The notes under the pieces are model-generated. The model did not search any database and had not been told where the DNA came from. It worked only from the letters and a program-made list of their open reading frames with translations. Source: Medakamo hakoo (lineage: Eukaryota; Chlorophyta; Trebouxiophyceae; Coccomyxaceae). From it: DNA of 64,000 bases. Each line of letters starts with the position of its first letter. Position 1 is the stretch's first letter. Of the stretch, positions 1-9,800 are shown piece after piece. The DNA lies in contig CP089457.1 in NCBI GenBank assembly GCA_026636295.1, positions 797,459 to 861,458 on the forward strand, in the 5' to 3' direction. A program made the translations under genes and the position numbers.

Positions 1-239
1 GCTGCCTGGCCGCTGCGTTCGGTGTTTACTATGCGGGTGCCGCACTAGGAGAGACGAGTGGCTTGGGCGCCGGCAGTGGCTTCTACGCCGCGACCGCTGC
101 AGGTCGGCTGATCTTGGCGGCCGCCCTGGCGGCTTTGGCCTGGTCGGCGCGGGCGACCGGGCTGGGCACAGGCCTGGCCGTCTTTGCGGCACTCAACGGG
201 GCGGGGGGCGCGTCCATGGCCCTCGCACTCGGGAGGTAG
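1..239 (+). CDS. 3' end of an unidentified membrane protein (partial)
   Basis: The third forward frame is open from the window edge to a TAG at 237-239 and gives 78 residues of clearly protein-like sequence. It contains two hydrophobic, Ala/Leu/Gly-rich stretches (around LILAAALAALAW and GLAVFAALNGAGG) separated by a short basic loop (SARATG), which looks like the last two transmembrane helices of a small integral membrane protein ending in ALGR. The start lies outside the window, so family and topology cannot be assigned. It runs tail-to-tail with the PRP28 gene, leaving 85 bp between the two stops. The other two frames give a stop or Arg-rich nonsense, which supports this frame. The alternative is chance open sequence in GC-rich DNA, made less likely by the hydrophobic periodicity. 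Confidence 0.55.
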   Translation, partial: CLAAAFGVYYAGAALGETSGLGAGSGFYAATAAGRLILAAALAALAWSARATGLGTGLAVFAALNGAGGASMALALGR

Positions 240-324
240 GTGGTGCAAGACCAAACACAACGGGCGCAGAGACGTGTCACCTTTCCAGCACAGGATTCTC
301 TCTTCTTCGTGTCACACCCTTTCA

Positions 325-2880
325 TCAGTACAAGATCTCTTCGTGGCCGCCGCCCCGCCCCCGCCCGCCACCCCGCCCGCCCCCGCCTCCTCCATCCCGC
401 CCGCCACCGCGGCCGCCGCCGCGCTTCGTCCGGCTGGCTTCGTGCGCCGCCAACGCCGGCGGCACCGGCGCGCCAGAGTCTTCCAGCAGCTTCCGCAGGT
501 CGTAAAACACGTCGGCGTCCCGCGCCGTCAGGAAAGTGACGGCCTCGCCCTTGCGCCCCGCGCGGCCCGTCCGCCCGATGCGGTGCGTGTACGCGTCCAC
601 CGTGCCGGACATGTCGTAATTGACGACGAGCGTGACGCCACGCACGTCCAGGCCACGGCCGGCGACGTCTGTTGCGACCAGGACGGGCAGCGACCCGTCG
701 CGGAAGGCGGCCAGGCCGGCCTCGCGCGCGTCCTGCGACCGGCCGCCGTGCAGGGTGGCGGTCTTGATGCCGGCGCGGGACAGGGCGCCCGCGACGGCGT
801 CCGACGCGGCCCGGGTGTTGACAAAGACGATGACGCGCGGCGTGTTGTCCGTGACGCCGGCAGCAGCATTGGCGGCGGCGGACCGGGCGGACGAGCCCAG
901 GGCGCGTGACACTTCGGCCAGGAGCGCGGCCGGTTTGGCGTCGTCGGCCATCATGAGCACGCGCTGGGTGACGTTGTCCGTCGCGCGCCCCGCCGCGCCC
1001 ACCGTGACGACGACGGGGCGCCTGAGGTACGACCGGGCTAGGCGTTCGACGGCGGGGGGCATGGTCGCGGAGAACATGTAGGTCGTGCGGAACAGGGGGC
1101 GCGGGCGCGCGCCGGCAGAGGCTGCCGCCGCCGCGGCGGCCGCCGCGCGCGCCGCCTCTTCTTCATCCTCGTCCTCCGGCTTGAGGTTGGACACGGGCAT
1201 GGCGCCCAGAATCCGGTTCAGCGCGGGCTCAAAGCCCAGGTCGACCATGCGGTCGGCCTCGTCCAACACCACGTACGCACACTGGTTGAGGACGGCGAAC
1301 GCGCGGTCCAAGCAGTCGACCAGGCGGCCGGGCGTCGCGACGACGACCTCGCACCCCCGCCGCAGCGCAAAGCCCTGGTCTTCGATGGACGCGCCGCCGA
1401 CGACGGATACGAACCGGTACGGCGTGAACTTGGCCAGCTTGACGGCTTCGCCCTCGATCTGTTGGGCGAGTTCGCGCGTGGGCGCCAGCACGACCGCGTA
1501 CGGCCCGTCGGACGCGACGGCCTCGCAGTCCATCGGCGGCTGGGCCTCCAGGTACGACAGCATCGGCACGATGAACGCGGCCGTCTTGCCCGACCCCGTC
1601 TCGGCCAGGCCAATGACATCCCGCTGCAGCAGGCCCAGGGGAATGGCGGCGGCCTGGATGGGGGAGGGCTTGGCGTAGCCCGCGGCGTCGATGCCGCGCC
1701 GGATGGACGGCGACAGGCCCGCCGCTTCATCCCACGACCGCAGGGGGCGCCCGGCCCCGCCCGCCCCACCGCCGATGGGTCCTTTGTACGAAATGGCGTG
1801 GTCTTCCAAGAAGATGCGCCAGTCCCGCTCCGTCATGGCGTCGCGGGGTTTGGTGGACCAGTGGTCGGACGGGCGGGGCGCGCGCGGCGCGTCGGGCGCG
1901 GACGGGCCGCCGCCGCCGGCCCTCGCCCGCCTGTCCAGCAGGTCGTCCCGGCCCACCCCACCCCGCCCCCCGCGCCCAAACAGGATGGGCACGGCCGGGA
2001 TGACAGCCTTGTCGGCCGCGACGGACGTGTCGTCCGACGCGTCCCACTCGAACTGGAAGCGCGCGCCCGGGCCCTGGCCGGGGCGGCCGGCCGCGGACTT
2101 TTTCTTCTTGTCGCCGGCGTCGGCGGGCGTTGACGAGGGGGCCGCGGCCGGGACCAGGACGGGGGCGCGGTCAGAGGCGGGCGCGGCGGCGGCCGTCGTT
2201 GCGGCCGCGGCCAGGACGGCCGCGGGGACGGGCGGGCGGGTGGGTGCGGCCGCGCCGCCGACCGCTTCCGCCCGCCGGGCCAGCGCCGCCGCTTCGCGCT
2301 GGGCTTTGGTCAAGAAGACTGGTTTAGCTGCTGCAGGCGCGGCACCCGCGGCGACGGACCGGGCGACCGGGTCGTCCAGCGGCAGGGGCTGGGGGCGTGT
2401 TGGTGGTGGGGGATGTGATGTGTGAGCCCTGGGAGTGGTGGGGTGCGAGGCGCGAGCCGGTGTGTGCGCTGGCTGCGCGCTCCTCCGTCCCACAGACACC
2501 CGCGCCACACTTACCCCCGCCGCGCCGACCAGGTTTGCAGCACCATGCCTCCCCGCCGCTGTGCCGAACCGCTCGGCGGCCGAGGGGCCGGTCGGCCGGG
2601 ATCGCCGGTCATCGTCACGGTCGCGCCGGCGGTCGTCGCCGCCCCCTCGGTACTCACGGCGGTCGTCGCGGTAGGAACCGCCGCCGCCGCCGCCACGAGG
2701 CGGCTCACCTCTCCATCCACCGCTGCCGCCGCGGGGTGGGGACCGGGACCGCGGGCGGGAGCGGCCGTAGTTGTCGCGGGAGCGCCAGGCATCGCGCCCG
2801 TCGCGGTCGCGGTCGTCGTAGCGCCGGGGCGGCGACCGGGACCGGGACCGGGACCGGGGGCGGGTGTAGCCGCGGTCCAT
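325..2880 (-). CDS. PRP28: PRP28/DDX23-type DEAD-box spliceosomal RNA helicase
   Basis: ATP-dependent RNA helicase that in other eukaryotes displaces U1 snRNP from the 5' splice site during tri-snRNP docking; nuclear. Two exons, 2880..2515 and 2388..325, joined in phase 0 across a 126-bp intron (donor GTAAGT, acceptor CCCCCAG); 809 residues. The intron length is a multiple of three and it has no in-frame stop, so retention would stay open. Residues 1-115 are RS/RD/Gly-rich. The stretch MTERDWRIFLEDHAISYKG before the helicase core is diagnostic of PRP28. Core motifs: AETGSGKT (about 384), PTRELAQQ, TPGRLVD, DEAD (about 498), SAT (about 561), HRIGRTGR (about 724). The C-terminus is a Gly/Arg-rich RGG-like tail. 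A long Ala run follows the DEAD motif. It is head-to-head with the M50 gene, 133 bp apart. Start chosen at the ATG opening the RS domain; upstream in-frame sequence looks non-coding. Confidence 0.93.
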   Translation of the reverse strand: MDRGYTRPRSRSRSRSPPRRYDDRDRDGRDAWRSRDNYGRSRPRSRSPPRGGSGGWRGEPPRGGGGGGSYRDDRREYRGGGDDRRRDRDDDRRSRPTGPSAAERFGTAAGRHGAANLVGAAGVSVARVSVGRRSAQPAHTPARASHPTTPRAHTSHPPPPTRPQPLPLDDPVARSVAAGAAPAAAKPVFLTKAQREAAALARRAEAVGGAAAPTRPPVPAAVLAAAATTAAAAPASDRAPVLVPAAAPSSTPADAGDKKKKSAAGRPGQGPGARFQFEWDASDDTSVAADKAVIPAVPILFGRGGRGGVGRDDLLDRRARAGGGGPSAPDAPRAPRPSDHWSTKPRDAMTERDWRIFLEDHAISYKGPIGGGAGGAGRPLRSWDEAAGLSPSIRRGIDAAGYAKPSPIQAAAIPLGLLQRDVIGLAETGSGKTAAFIVPMLSYLEAQPPMDCEAVASDGPYAVVLAPTRELAQQIEGEAVKLAKFTPYRFVSVVGGASIEDQGFALRRGCEVVVATPGRLVDCLDRAFAVLNQCAYVVLDEADRMVDLGFEPALNRILGAMPVSNLKPEDEDEEEAARAAAAAAAAASAGARPRPLFRTTYMFSATMPPAVERLARSYLRRPVVVTVGAAGRATDNVTQRVLMMADDAKPAALLAEVSRALGSSARSAAANAAAGVTDNTPRVIVFVNTRAASDAVAGALSRAGIKTATLHGGRSQDAREAGLAAFRDGSLPVLVATDVAGRGLDVRGVTLVVNYDMSGTVDAYTHRIGRTGRAGRKGEAVTFLTARDADVFYDLRKLLEDSGAPVPPALAAHEASRTKRGGGRGGGRDGGGGGGRGGGRGRGGGHEEILY

Positions 2881-3013
2881 TGTGCACAGGCGATGTGATG
2901 TGTGGCGCGCGGCCGGTCCGGCCGTGTGCCTGGGCCCTGCCCCCCAAATGAAAAAGTGGAGCGGGCATGCGTCTTTCCTTTCACTGTTCTTTTTTTTCCG
3001 CCTCAAAAAAGCT
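2881..3013. promoter_or_regulatory. 133-bp shared intergenic region of a head-to-head pair
   Basis: Lies between the PRP28 start (minus strand) and the M50 protease start (plus strand). It holds a T-rich run (about 2989-2998) followed by CCGCCTCAAAAAAG just before the plus-strand ATG, and no clear TATA box. Two promoters and two 5' leaders must fit here, so shared regulation is likely; this is inference from spacing. Confidence 0.5.
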
Positions 3014-4604
3014 ATGAACGGCGACGTAACCCGCCAGGGCAATGTCGCGCCCGGTGGCGTGGCCCGGGGCAAGACCTGGATGGAAGCCTGCACCGTGCCG
3101 TGCGGGCGCATCGCGGGCATCCCCGTCCGCCTTCACCGTGCGTTTTTTTTGTTTGGTCGCGGCTTCTCGACGGCGGCCGGAGGCCACGGGGGAGCGTGCA
3201 CGGTCTTTCCTGCACCACGGGTGGGTGGAGGGCAGGCGTGTGCACACTTACGCCCCCCCAAAACGAGCATTCGTGGGCGGGAGATGGCCGCGGCGCCCGT
3301 GCACTGCGCCGCGACCGCTGACACCTTCCCTCGCGCGCGCGCCCGCGCCACCCCCTCTCGCCTCTCTGTCCACCATCCCCTCCATGGGGACCGGGGGGCC
3401 GGTCACGCGGCCGCCCACAGACCCGCCACGCCGGCCACGCCCTCACGCTCAAACGTCAGCCCCCCGCCCGAAAAGAAGAGAGAGAGAGAGAGAGAGAAAA
3501 AACGCTCACGCGCACCCTTTCCCTCTCCCCCCCCCCCACCCCCACCCCACCCTACCCCACCCCACCCCAGTCCTGCTGCTCGCGGCCGTCGCGCTCGCGC
3601 TCGTCGCCCAGATCGGGCGGCCGTGGCAGTACTACATCTGGGCCCTCATCTCCTTCGGCCTGGTCCTGCCGGTGACCGTGCTCATCCACGAGCTGGGCCA
3701 CGCGTCGGCGGCCAAGTGCGCGGGCACGCCAGCGCACTCCATCCTGCTGTGGCCGCTCGGCGGCCTGGCCTTCCTCGGCCGCACGTCCAGCCCCGGCCGC
3801 GACTTGGGCGTCGCCCTCGCCGGCCCGCTCACCCACATCCCCCAACTGTGCGCCTGGCTCATCATCCAGCTCTTCTCCTTCAAGGCGGCCAAGGGCCGGT
3901 GGGCGGTGTACGGCTACCTGTGGCCGCCGCAGGACAACACGTGGCTGTCCATCACGACCTTTGGCGTCCAGATCAACGTCTCCCTGTTCGCCTTCAACCT
4001 CCTGCTGCCGGCGTACCCGCTGGACGGCGGCCGGGTGCTGGCGGACCTATTCCTGCTGTGCAGGGTGCCCACCCGCGTGGCCGCGTCCATCGTGGTCGCG
4101 CTGGGGCTCGGCATTGGCGGCGGCGTCATCGCGTACGGCCTGAAGATGAAGTCCATCCTGACCCTGGCCGTGGGCGTCTACTGCGTCCTGTCCAATTTCG
4201 AGCTGCTGGCCGCGCTGGTGTCGGGCAAGGTGGCGTCGCACCCGCTGTTCGATTACCAGCCGTCGTCGTCGTCGGCTGCCGGCGGCGGCGGCGGCGGCGG
4301 CGGCTTTGGCGGCGGCGCCGGCCCCACGCCCGGCTGGATGCACTGGGGCGGCGGCCGCGTCGGCGGCGGCGACTCCACGCCAGGAGTGAGCATGGTCACC
4401 CAGCCGCCGCCACCGCCGCCGCCCGCCTGGAACGGGCTGGGCGGCGGTGGAGGCGGAGGTGGGGGTGGGGGTGGGGGTGCGCCGACGCGCCCGGCTGCCG
4501 CCGCACCGCCGCCGCCGGCAGCACCACAGCAGCAGCAGCAACAGCCGCCGCAGCAGCCCAACTCGGCCATGCTGGGCGGGTACGAGCCGTCCGCGCCCGT
4601 GTGA
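3014..4604 (+). CDS. M50-family (site-2-protease-like) membrane zinc metalloprotease
   Basis: Predicted intramembrane zinc protease of the S2P/SpoIVFB type; substrate and compartment unknown. Two exons, 3014..3137 and 3571..4604; 385 residues. Exon 1 ends in IPVRLH and the intron (donor GTGCGT, pyrimidine/C-rich acceptor ending CCCCAG) joins in phase 1 to give IPVRLHLLLLAA, the usual entry into the first membrane helix of M50 proteins, which is why this splice was chosen. The zinc motif HELGH is at about 81-85 and the second motif NLLLPAYPLDGG at about 184-195, so both metal-binding elements are present. Several hydrophobic helices surround them. No CBS domains are seen; residues beyond about 245 are low-complexity Gly/Pro/Gln. 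The intron carries a GA repeat. It is convergent with epsin (122 bp). It could act in plastid, Golgi or ER; the short N-terminus shows no clear targeting signal. Confidence 0.88.
3476..3497. repeat. (GA)n microsatellite in the M50 intron
   Basis: About ten GA units followed by an A run, inside the intron at 3138-3570. Ordinary intronic simple repeat. Confidence 0.85.
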
Positions 4605-4634
4605 GTGGAGAGTTTTTTTTAGCGTAAAAAGGCG

Positions 4635-4682
4635 TGAGTGTGTGTGTGTGTGCACGTGTGCGTGTGCGTGTGTGTTGTGTGT
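4635..4682. repeat. Imperfect (GT)n tract between M50 protease and epsin
   Basis: GT-rich tract interrupted by GCAC and GCGT units, lying between the convergent stops at 4604 and 4727. The convergent space holds no other recognisable feature. Confidence 0.7.
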
Positions 4683-4726
4683 GCAAGGCGTTTTTTCTTT
4701 TCTTCCAACAACTCGTCTCCATGCCT

Positions 4727-6279
4727 TCACCCCAGCAAGTCAGCAAAGGGGTCAGCAGCCGGCCGTGGCGGGCCCGACGCCCCGCCCGCCATGGGCTGCT
4801 GCCCGGACGGCGCCGCCGCCGCAGGTTTCGCAGGTGCGGGCGCGGGCGGCGGCGCGGCCGCGAACGCGTCCCACTCTCCGCCGCCGCCGCCTCCACCGCT
4901 GAACGCGCCCCACTCATCGTCTTTGGCGCCGGGGGCAGGAGCAGTGGACGCGGGCGCGGGCGCGGGCGCAAAGGCGTCCCACTCCGCCGCTGGAGCGGGG
5001 GCGGTGGCGGGCGGCGGCGGCGCGCCACCGCCCAGGCTCAGCCCTGACAGCAGCAGGTCGGCCGCCGCCGCGCCAGAGGGTGCGGCAGGCGCGCCCGCCG
5101 CGCCGCCGGGCGCGGGCGTCGGTTCGGGAGCGAGCAGGTCGCCCAGCAGGTCCGCCGCGGGCGGCGGTGCAGCAGCAGCAGCGGCAGCAGGCGTGGGAGC
5201 GGGCGCCGCCGCGACGGCCGCCGGACGTGGGAGCGACGCCGCGATGGCCGGGTCGACCGCCAACCGCTGCATCAGGCCCGGCGGCCTCGCCGCCCGCTGC
5301 TGGGCGGGCGGCGGCGGTGGGCGGGCCAGGGCCGCGACGCGGGCCGCCGTCGCGGCGACGGGGTCGGCCGGCGGCGAAATGATGGTGTGGCCGCCGTCCC
5401 CACCCGACGCGGGGCGGTGGTGGGTGGGCGCGGACGGTCCGGCGGGCCGGCCGCTGCCGCCGCTCCCCTCGCCCGGCCGGGACGACGAGAGCGACCGCGG
5501 CGGGCCACCAGCCCCGGCGGCGGCGCGTCCAGCGCTCCCACCACCAGCGCCACCACCACCGCCGCCGCCAAAGCCGGCGCCGCGCGCCACGTCAGCGGCG
5601 GACACGCCGCCGTACTTTGACGCGTTGGCGGCCGCGGCCGCGCGCGCGTCCGCGACCGCGCCCGGGTCGGCCACCAGCGCGGCCAGCCGCTTGGCCCGCT
5701 CCCGGACGTTGACGCCCCAGTCCCGGCCATTGGCGTCCTTGTACTCGTAGTTGGCCAGGCGGTCCAGGAGGGGGCCGTTGGCCGCCAGCTCGTCCACGAT
5801 GGCGGCCGGGCCGTGGCGCAGCAGGTAATCCAGCAGCAGCAGCGCCTTGTACGGGCGGCGCCAGTCGGGCCCGGGCGGCGTGGCCAGGCGTTTGGCCAGG
5901 ACGGCCAGGGTCTGGCGGTAGCCTTCCCGGTCGGCGCAGGCGCGGGCGATGTCTGGGGAGGGGTGGGGGCGGATGGATGGGGGCGCATGGTTCTGTCAGG
6001 GTGTTCCTCGCGGCGGGGGAAGCCGCGACGAAAAAAAACCAATGCGTCGGTCGCGCAACACAAACAACACGCCGCCCGCGCGCCCCTCTCCGCCCAAGCC
6101 TTACCTGCCATGGCCGAGCCGTGCGGGCCCCACGGCTCGTCGTTCGTGGCGGCCTCCACCTCGACCTCGAGTTCCGACAGCCCGAGCGCGTGCTGCTTGA
6201 AGCCTTTCACCGCTTTCGACCGCAGCTCGGCGAGCGGCGTGCCGTCCAAGCGGCGGTCCAGCTTTTTAATCCACTCCAT
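4727..6279 (-). CDS. Epsin-like ENTH-domain clathrin adaptor
   Basis: Membrane-binding endocytic or trans-Golgi adaptor: the ENTH domain binds phosphoinositides and bends membrane while the tail recruits clathrin and AP complexes. Two exons, 6279..6105 and 5952..4727 (152-bp intron, donor GTAAGG, acceptor CCCCAG, phase 1); 466 residues. ENTH occupies about 1-145: MEWIKKLDRRLDGT at the start, WGPHGSAMAGDIARA across the splice, YKALLLLDYLLRHG and NVRERAKRLAAL later. The tail is Ala/Pro/Gly-rich and unstructured, with adaptor-type short motifs: DLLGDLL (clathrin-box-like), three W-[DG]-AF repeats (EWDAF twice, EWGAF once) and a terminal DPFADLLG like plant epsins. The start is the first ATG of the ENTH domain. 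It is convergent with the M50 gene. Orthology to one named plant EPSIN cannot be decided by eye. Confidence 0.9.
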
Positions 6280-6852
6280 TTTTTGTGAGGGTGGGAGGTG
6301 GAGGGGTGAGCGTCTCTGTGGGTTTGGTGCAACAGTGGCACCAAACTCGTGCGTGCGTGGGGGGGCGGTCCAGCGAACGCAGAAAGCGTGGCTCGCGCGC
6401 CAGCGCGGCGGAAGCGTGGTGTGGGCGTGCGGTTCTGCGAGCGTGTCGGACTGTGACAGGGTGCGCCTCTCTCTTCTTACACGCCCTCCCCATGGAAGGA
6501 AACGCACAGGAGCAGCTGGCCTGGGCGGCACCCGTCTGTCCCTCTGAGACAAGGGGATGCGTGTGTGCGAGTTTGCGGGACACGACGGGCATGCCGGCCG
6601 CGGGGGGAGGGAGGAGAGGGGCAAGGTTGGGGGATGGATGGATGGATGGATGAATGGAGAGGACGGTTGCAGTCTCTCTCTCTCACGCACGCTTCCGCCG
6701 CCGCCGCCCGTCCAAGGGAAAGATGTAAGTAAGGAACACAAATGGCACGCCCATGGAAAGCAAGACAAGCAGCGCGCACGGGAGCCCGTTGTTGAACGGG
6801 GGGGCGCGACGATGGAAAAAGAGAGGGAGGGAGGGGGGGGACCCTCTCCCCT
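6280..6852. other. 573-bp intergenic region, no gene seen
   Basis: Separates the epsin start from the stop of the upstream minus-strand glycoprotein gene, so it should hold the epsin promoter and that gene's 3' end. It contains a (GGAT)n tract at 6632-6657 and a short CT repeat near 6671-6686. Open frames crossing it are shadows with no family resemblance. Confidence 0.5.
6632..6657. repeat. (GGAT)n tetranucleotide repeat
   Basis: About six tandem GGAT units with one ATGA variant at the end, in the spacer upstream of epsin. Confidence 0.8.
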
Positions 6853-9800
6853 TCACCGCCCGCCCGCCACGTACGCCAGGCCGCCCGCGGCCGCCGCCCG
6901 GCGGGCCGCGCCATCTTCCGCGAGCGACGCGCGTTCTGCGGTGAGCCCATACGCGGACCGGCGGCCGGCGGATCCGGACCCACCGCCGCCGGACGAGGAG
7001 GAGGAGGGCGGCGCCGACGGCGGGTGGTAGGCAGCGTGCGATGCGGGTCCGGCGAGGAAGGAGCCGCCGGCACGGCGGCCGCCGCCGTCGGACGCGAAGG
7101 AGAAGGACCCGCCACCCGCGGACGAAGACGAGCCCAAGCGGCCCGCGGCCAGGGCGGCGGCGGAGGACGGCGTGGACGCCAGCGCGGCGGCCGACCCGCG
7201 CAGGCGGGAGATGAAGCCGCCGCCGCCGCTCCCGCCACCGTCGTAGAACGCGCCGGCCGGGCTGTTGATGGAGGCACGGCGGCGCGCGCGGCGGCGGGAC
7301 AGCACGCCCGCGGCCGCCGTGCCGCCGACGGCCAGCAGGGCCAGGACGGCGAGCGGGGCCGCGACCGCGGCGGGCGCGACGCCCTTTTTGTTGGTGGCCG
7401 CTTCCGCGCCTTCGGCCTGCGCCATGCCAGCCCGCAGGGCAAAGGGCGAGGACGGACCCGGCCGGGTGCCGGCTTCGATGGAGGTGGTGGTCGCGTTTTT
7501 GCCGGGCTGCGCGGCCGTCCCGTTTTTGGGGCGGAGCGGCGCGGCGACGGTCTCGTTCAAGTTGGCGGTCGGCCGGGCCGGAGGGGGGCGCGGCGCGGCG
7601 GCGGGCGCGGCAGCCGGAGGCGCGGCCCGGCGCGGGCGCGGGAGGGTGACCGCCGCCGGCGTGGACGCGCCGTAGCCGCCGTACCCGCCAAAGGGCGTGG
7701 CCGCGGGCGTGGCGGTGGCGGCGGGGGGAGGAGCCGCAGTGGCGGTCGGCGCGGGCGCGGCAGCAAACGGCGCCGGGCGGCGCGGTTTGGGCCCAGCCGC
7801 GGGCCCAGCCGCATACACCGTGCCCCGCACCGTCTCCGGAGTGGGAGGCGGGGGCGTGGGCGAGCGCGTGGCGGCGGGCGTGGTGCGGGCAGGCGCGGCG
7901 ATGGTGGACGGAGGCGTGGTCGCAGCAGCGGCGACCGTCGTCGCCGCCGGCGTCGTGGTCGCAGCAGCGGCGACCGTCGTCGTCGCCGGCGTCGTGGTCG
8001 CAGCAGCGGCGACCGTCGTCGCCGCCGGCGTCGTGGTCGCAGCAGCGGCGACCGTCGTCGCCGCCGGCGTCGTGGTCGCAGCAGCGGTGACCGTCGCCGC
8101 CGCCGGCGTCGTGGCGATCGGCGTGCGCGACGGACCAGGCGTCGCCCGGCGCGTGGCACGCGGCGTGGGCGTGGCCGTCGCGGACGTGGTGGGCGCTGGC
8201 ACGACGGCGACGGCAGCGGGCGGCGGCCCGGGCGCGGGCGGCGCAGCAGCCTCGGCCGCCTTCCGCCCCTCCTCCGGGCACGGCGCGGGCGTGCACCCAC
8301 CGGCCTTGGCCGCCCGCCACACGGCTTCTGTGACAACGTGGCTGCCGGCCGCGCACGTTGTGCCATTGCCCGTGCGCACGCACGCGTCCTCGGCCGCCAG
8401 GTCGGCGGCGACGGACGCGGGCAGGGTGGACCCGCCGCACGAGACGAGGGAGCCAGGGACGCACGGCCCGGCGTCGGGCGGGCAGGGCTGGCCCAGGTCG
8501 TCGGTGCGGTTGGTGGACGGCGGCGGCGGCGTGGCGGCGGCGGGGACGACGACGGCTGCAGACGGCCGCGGCGTGGGCGTGGGCACGCGCTCGGACACGA
8601 CGACGCGCGGCCGGGTCGGGGCGGGCGTGGTGGGGGTCGGACCAGCCGAGGCCGGCGGCGGCGGGCGGGCGGCCGCGGGCGCGGGCGCTTCGGCCAGGGG
8701 CTTAGTAGGCTTGGGCGTCGTCGTCGTCGTCGTGACGGGCGTGCGGGTCGGCGTGGGCGGGGAGGCGCGCGGCGCCGCGGGCGCGGAGGCCGGCACGGCC
8801 GCCGGGCGGCGCGTCGGCGCGGGCGTCGTCGGCGCGGGCGTCTCTTTCCGCGGCGATGGCCCACACGGCGGCAGGCCAGCCACCACGTCAACTCCACCAC
8901 ACGGCGCCGGCACGCACACGCCGGCCGCCACCGCTTCGTACAGGTCGGCCGCCAGCACGGCGGACCCGCCGCACAGGACGGTGGCGGACCGGCCGGACCC
9001 CAAGCGGGAGCACGGCCCCGCCCGCGCCACCGCGGCCAGGCCGGGCGACAGCGTGTGCGTGGAGCAGGAAGCGGACAACCCATCGGCGCCGGGGACGGAG
9101 CAGACCAGGCCGCACGGCGCGTCTGCGGGCGAGGGCGTGGCGGGCGGCAGCGTGGTCTGAGGCGGCGGCGTGGTTGTGGCGGGCGCGGATTTGGGCGCGG
9201 CCGTGCGGCGCGGGGGAGCGGGAGGCGCCACCGTTGTGGCGGGCGGCGCAGGCGCGGTTGTCGCAGGAGGCGCCACCGTTGTGGCGGGCGGCGGAAGCGT
9301 GGTCGTCGCAGGCGGCGTGGTCGTCGCGGCGGCGGCCCGTGTGGTGGCGGCCGGCGGCCGGCTGGGCTGGGCCAGCGCGGGAGGCGGGGCGGCCGTCGTC
9401 GCGGGTGGAGGCGTTGTCGGCGCCGCCGTCCGGGCCGGCACCGTCGCCTTGCGTGGCGTCGTGCGTGGAGGCGCGGGCGTCGTCGTGGGTGCGGGCGTGG
9501 CGGGTGCACAAGCCCCCGGCACGGCCGACCCGCACGCCGGGCCGCAGCGGCCCGCGGCGCGGCCCGCAGCCACCGCCTCCACCACGCCCGGCGCCGCCAG
9601 CAGGCGCGGGCCGTCGCCCTGACCGCACAGGGACAGGCCGCTGCCGGGCAAGAAGGTGCACGGCCCGTCGGTCAGGGTGGAGGCGATGGATGGGGAGGCC
9701 AACGCGTCGCCGCCCGGGCCGGCGCAGGCGTAGGCGCAGCTGCAAGGGCGGGGAAGGCGGTGGGGAGGGGTGTGGTGGTGTGAGAGAGGCGGGATGGGGA

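Noticed and set aside
7916-8110. Regular 39-bp repeats as a CRISPR-like array
   Set aside because: No spacers, repeats are directly adjacent and in frame inside a eukaryotic coding exon.
6683-8464. Second minus-strand frame over the glycoprotein repeats
   Set aside because: His/Arg/Cys-rich shadow of the same repeats, with no start context or signal peptide.
7024-9783. Very long plus-strand open frame antisense to the mucin-like gene
   Set aside because: Arg/Gly-rich, no domain, and exactly mirrors the low-complexity Ala/Thr/Pro codons of the real gene; long shadow frames are expected at this GC.
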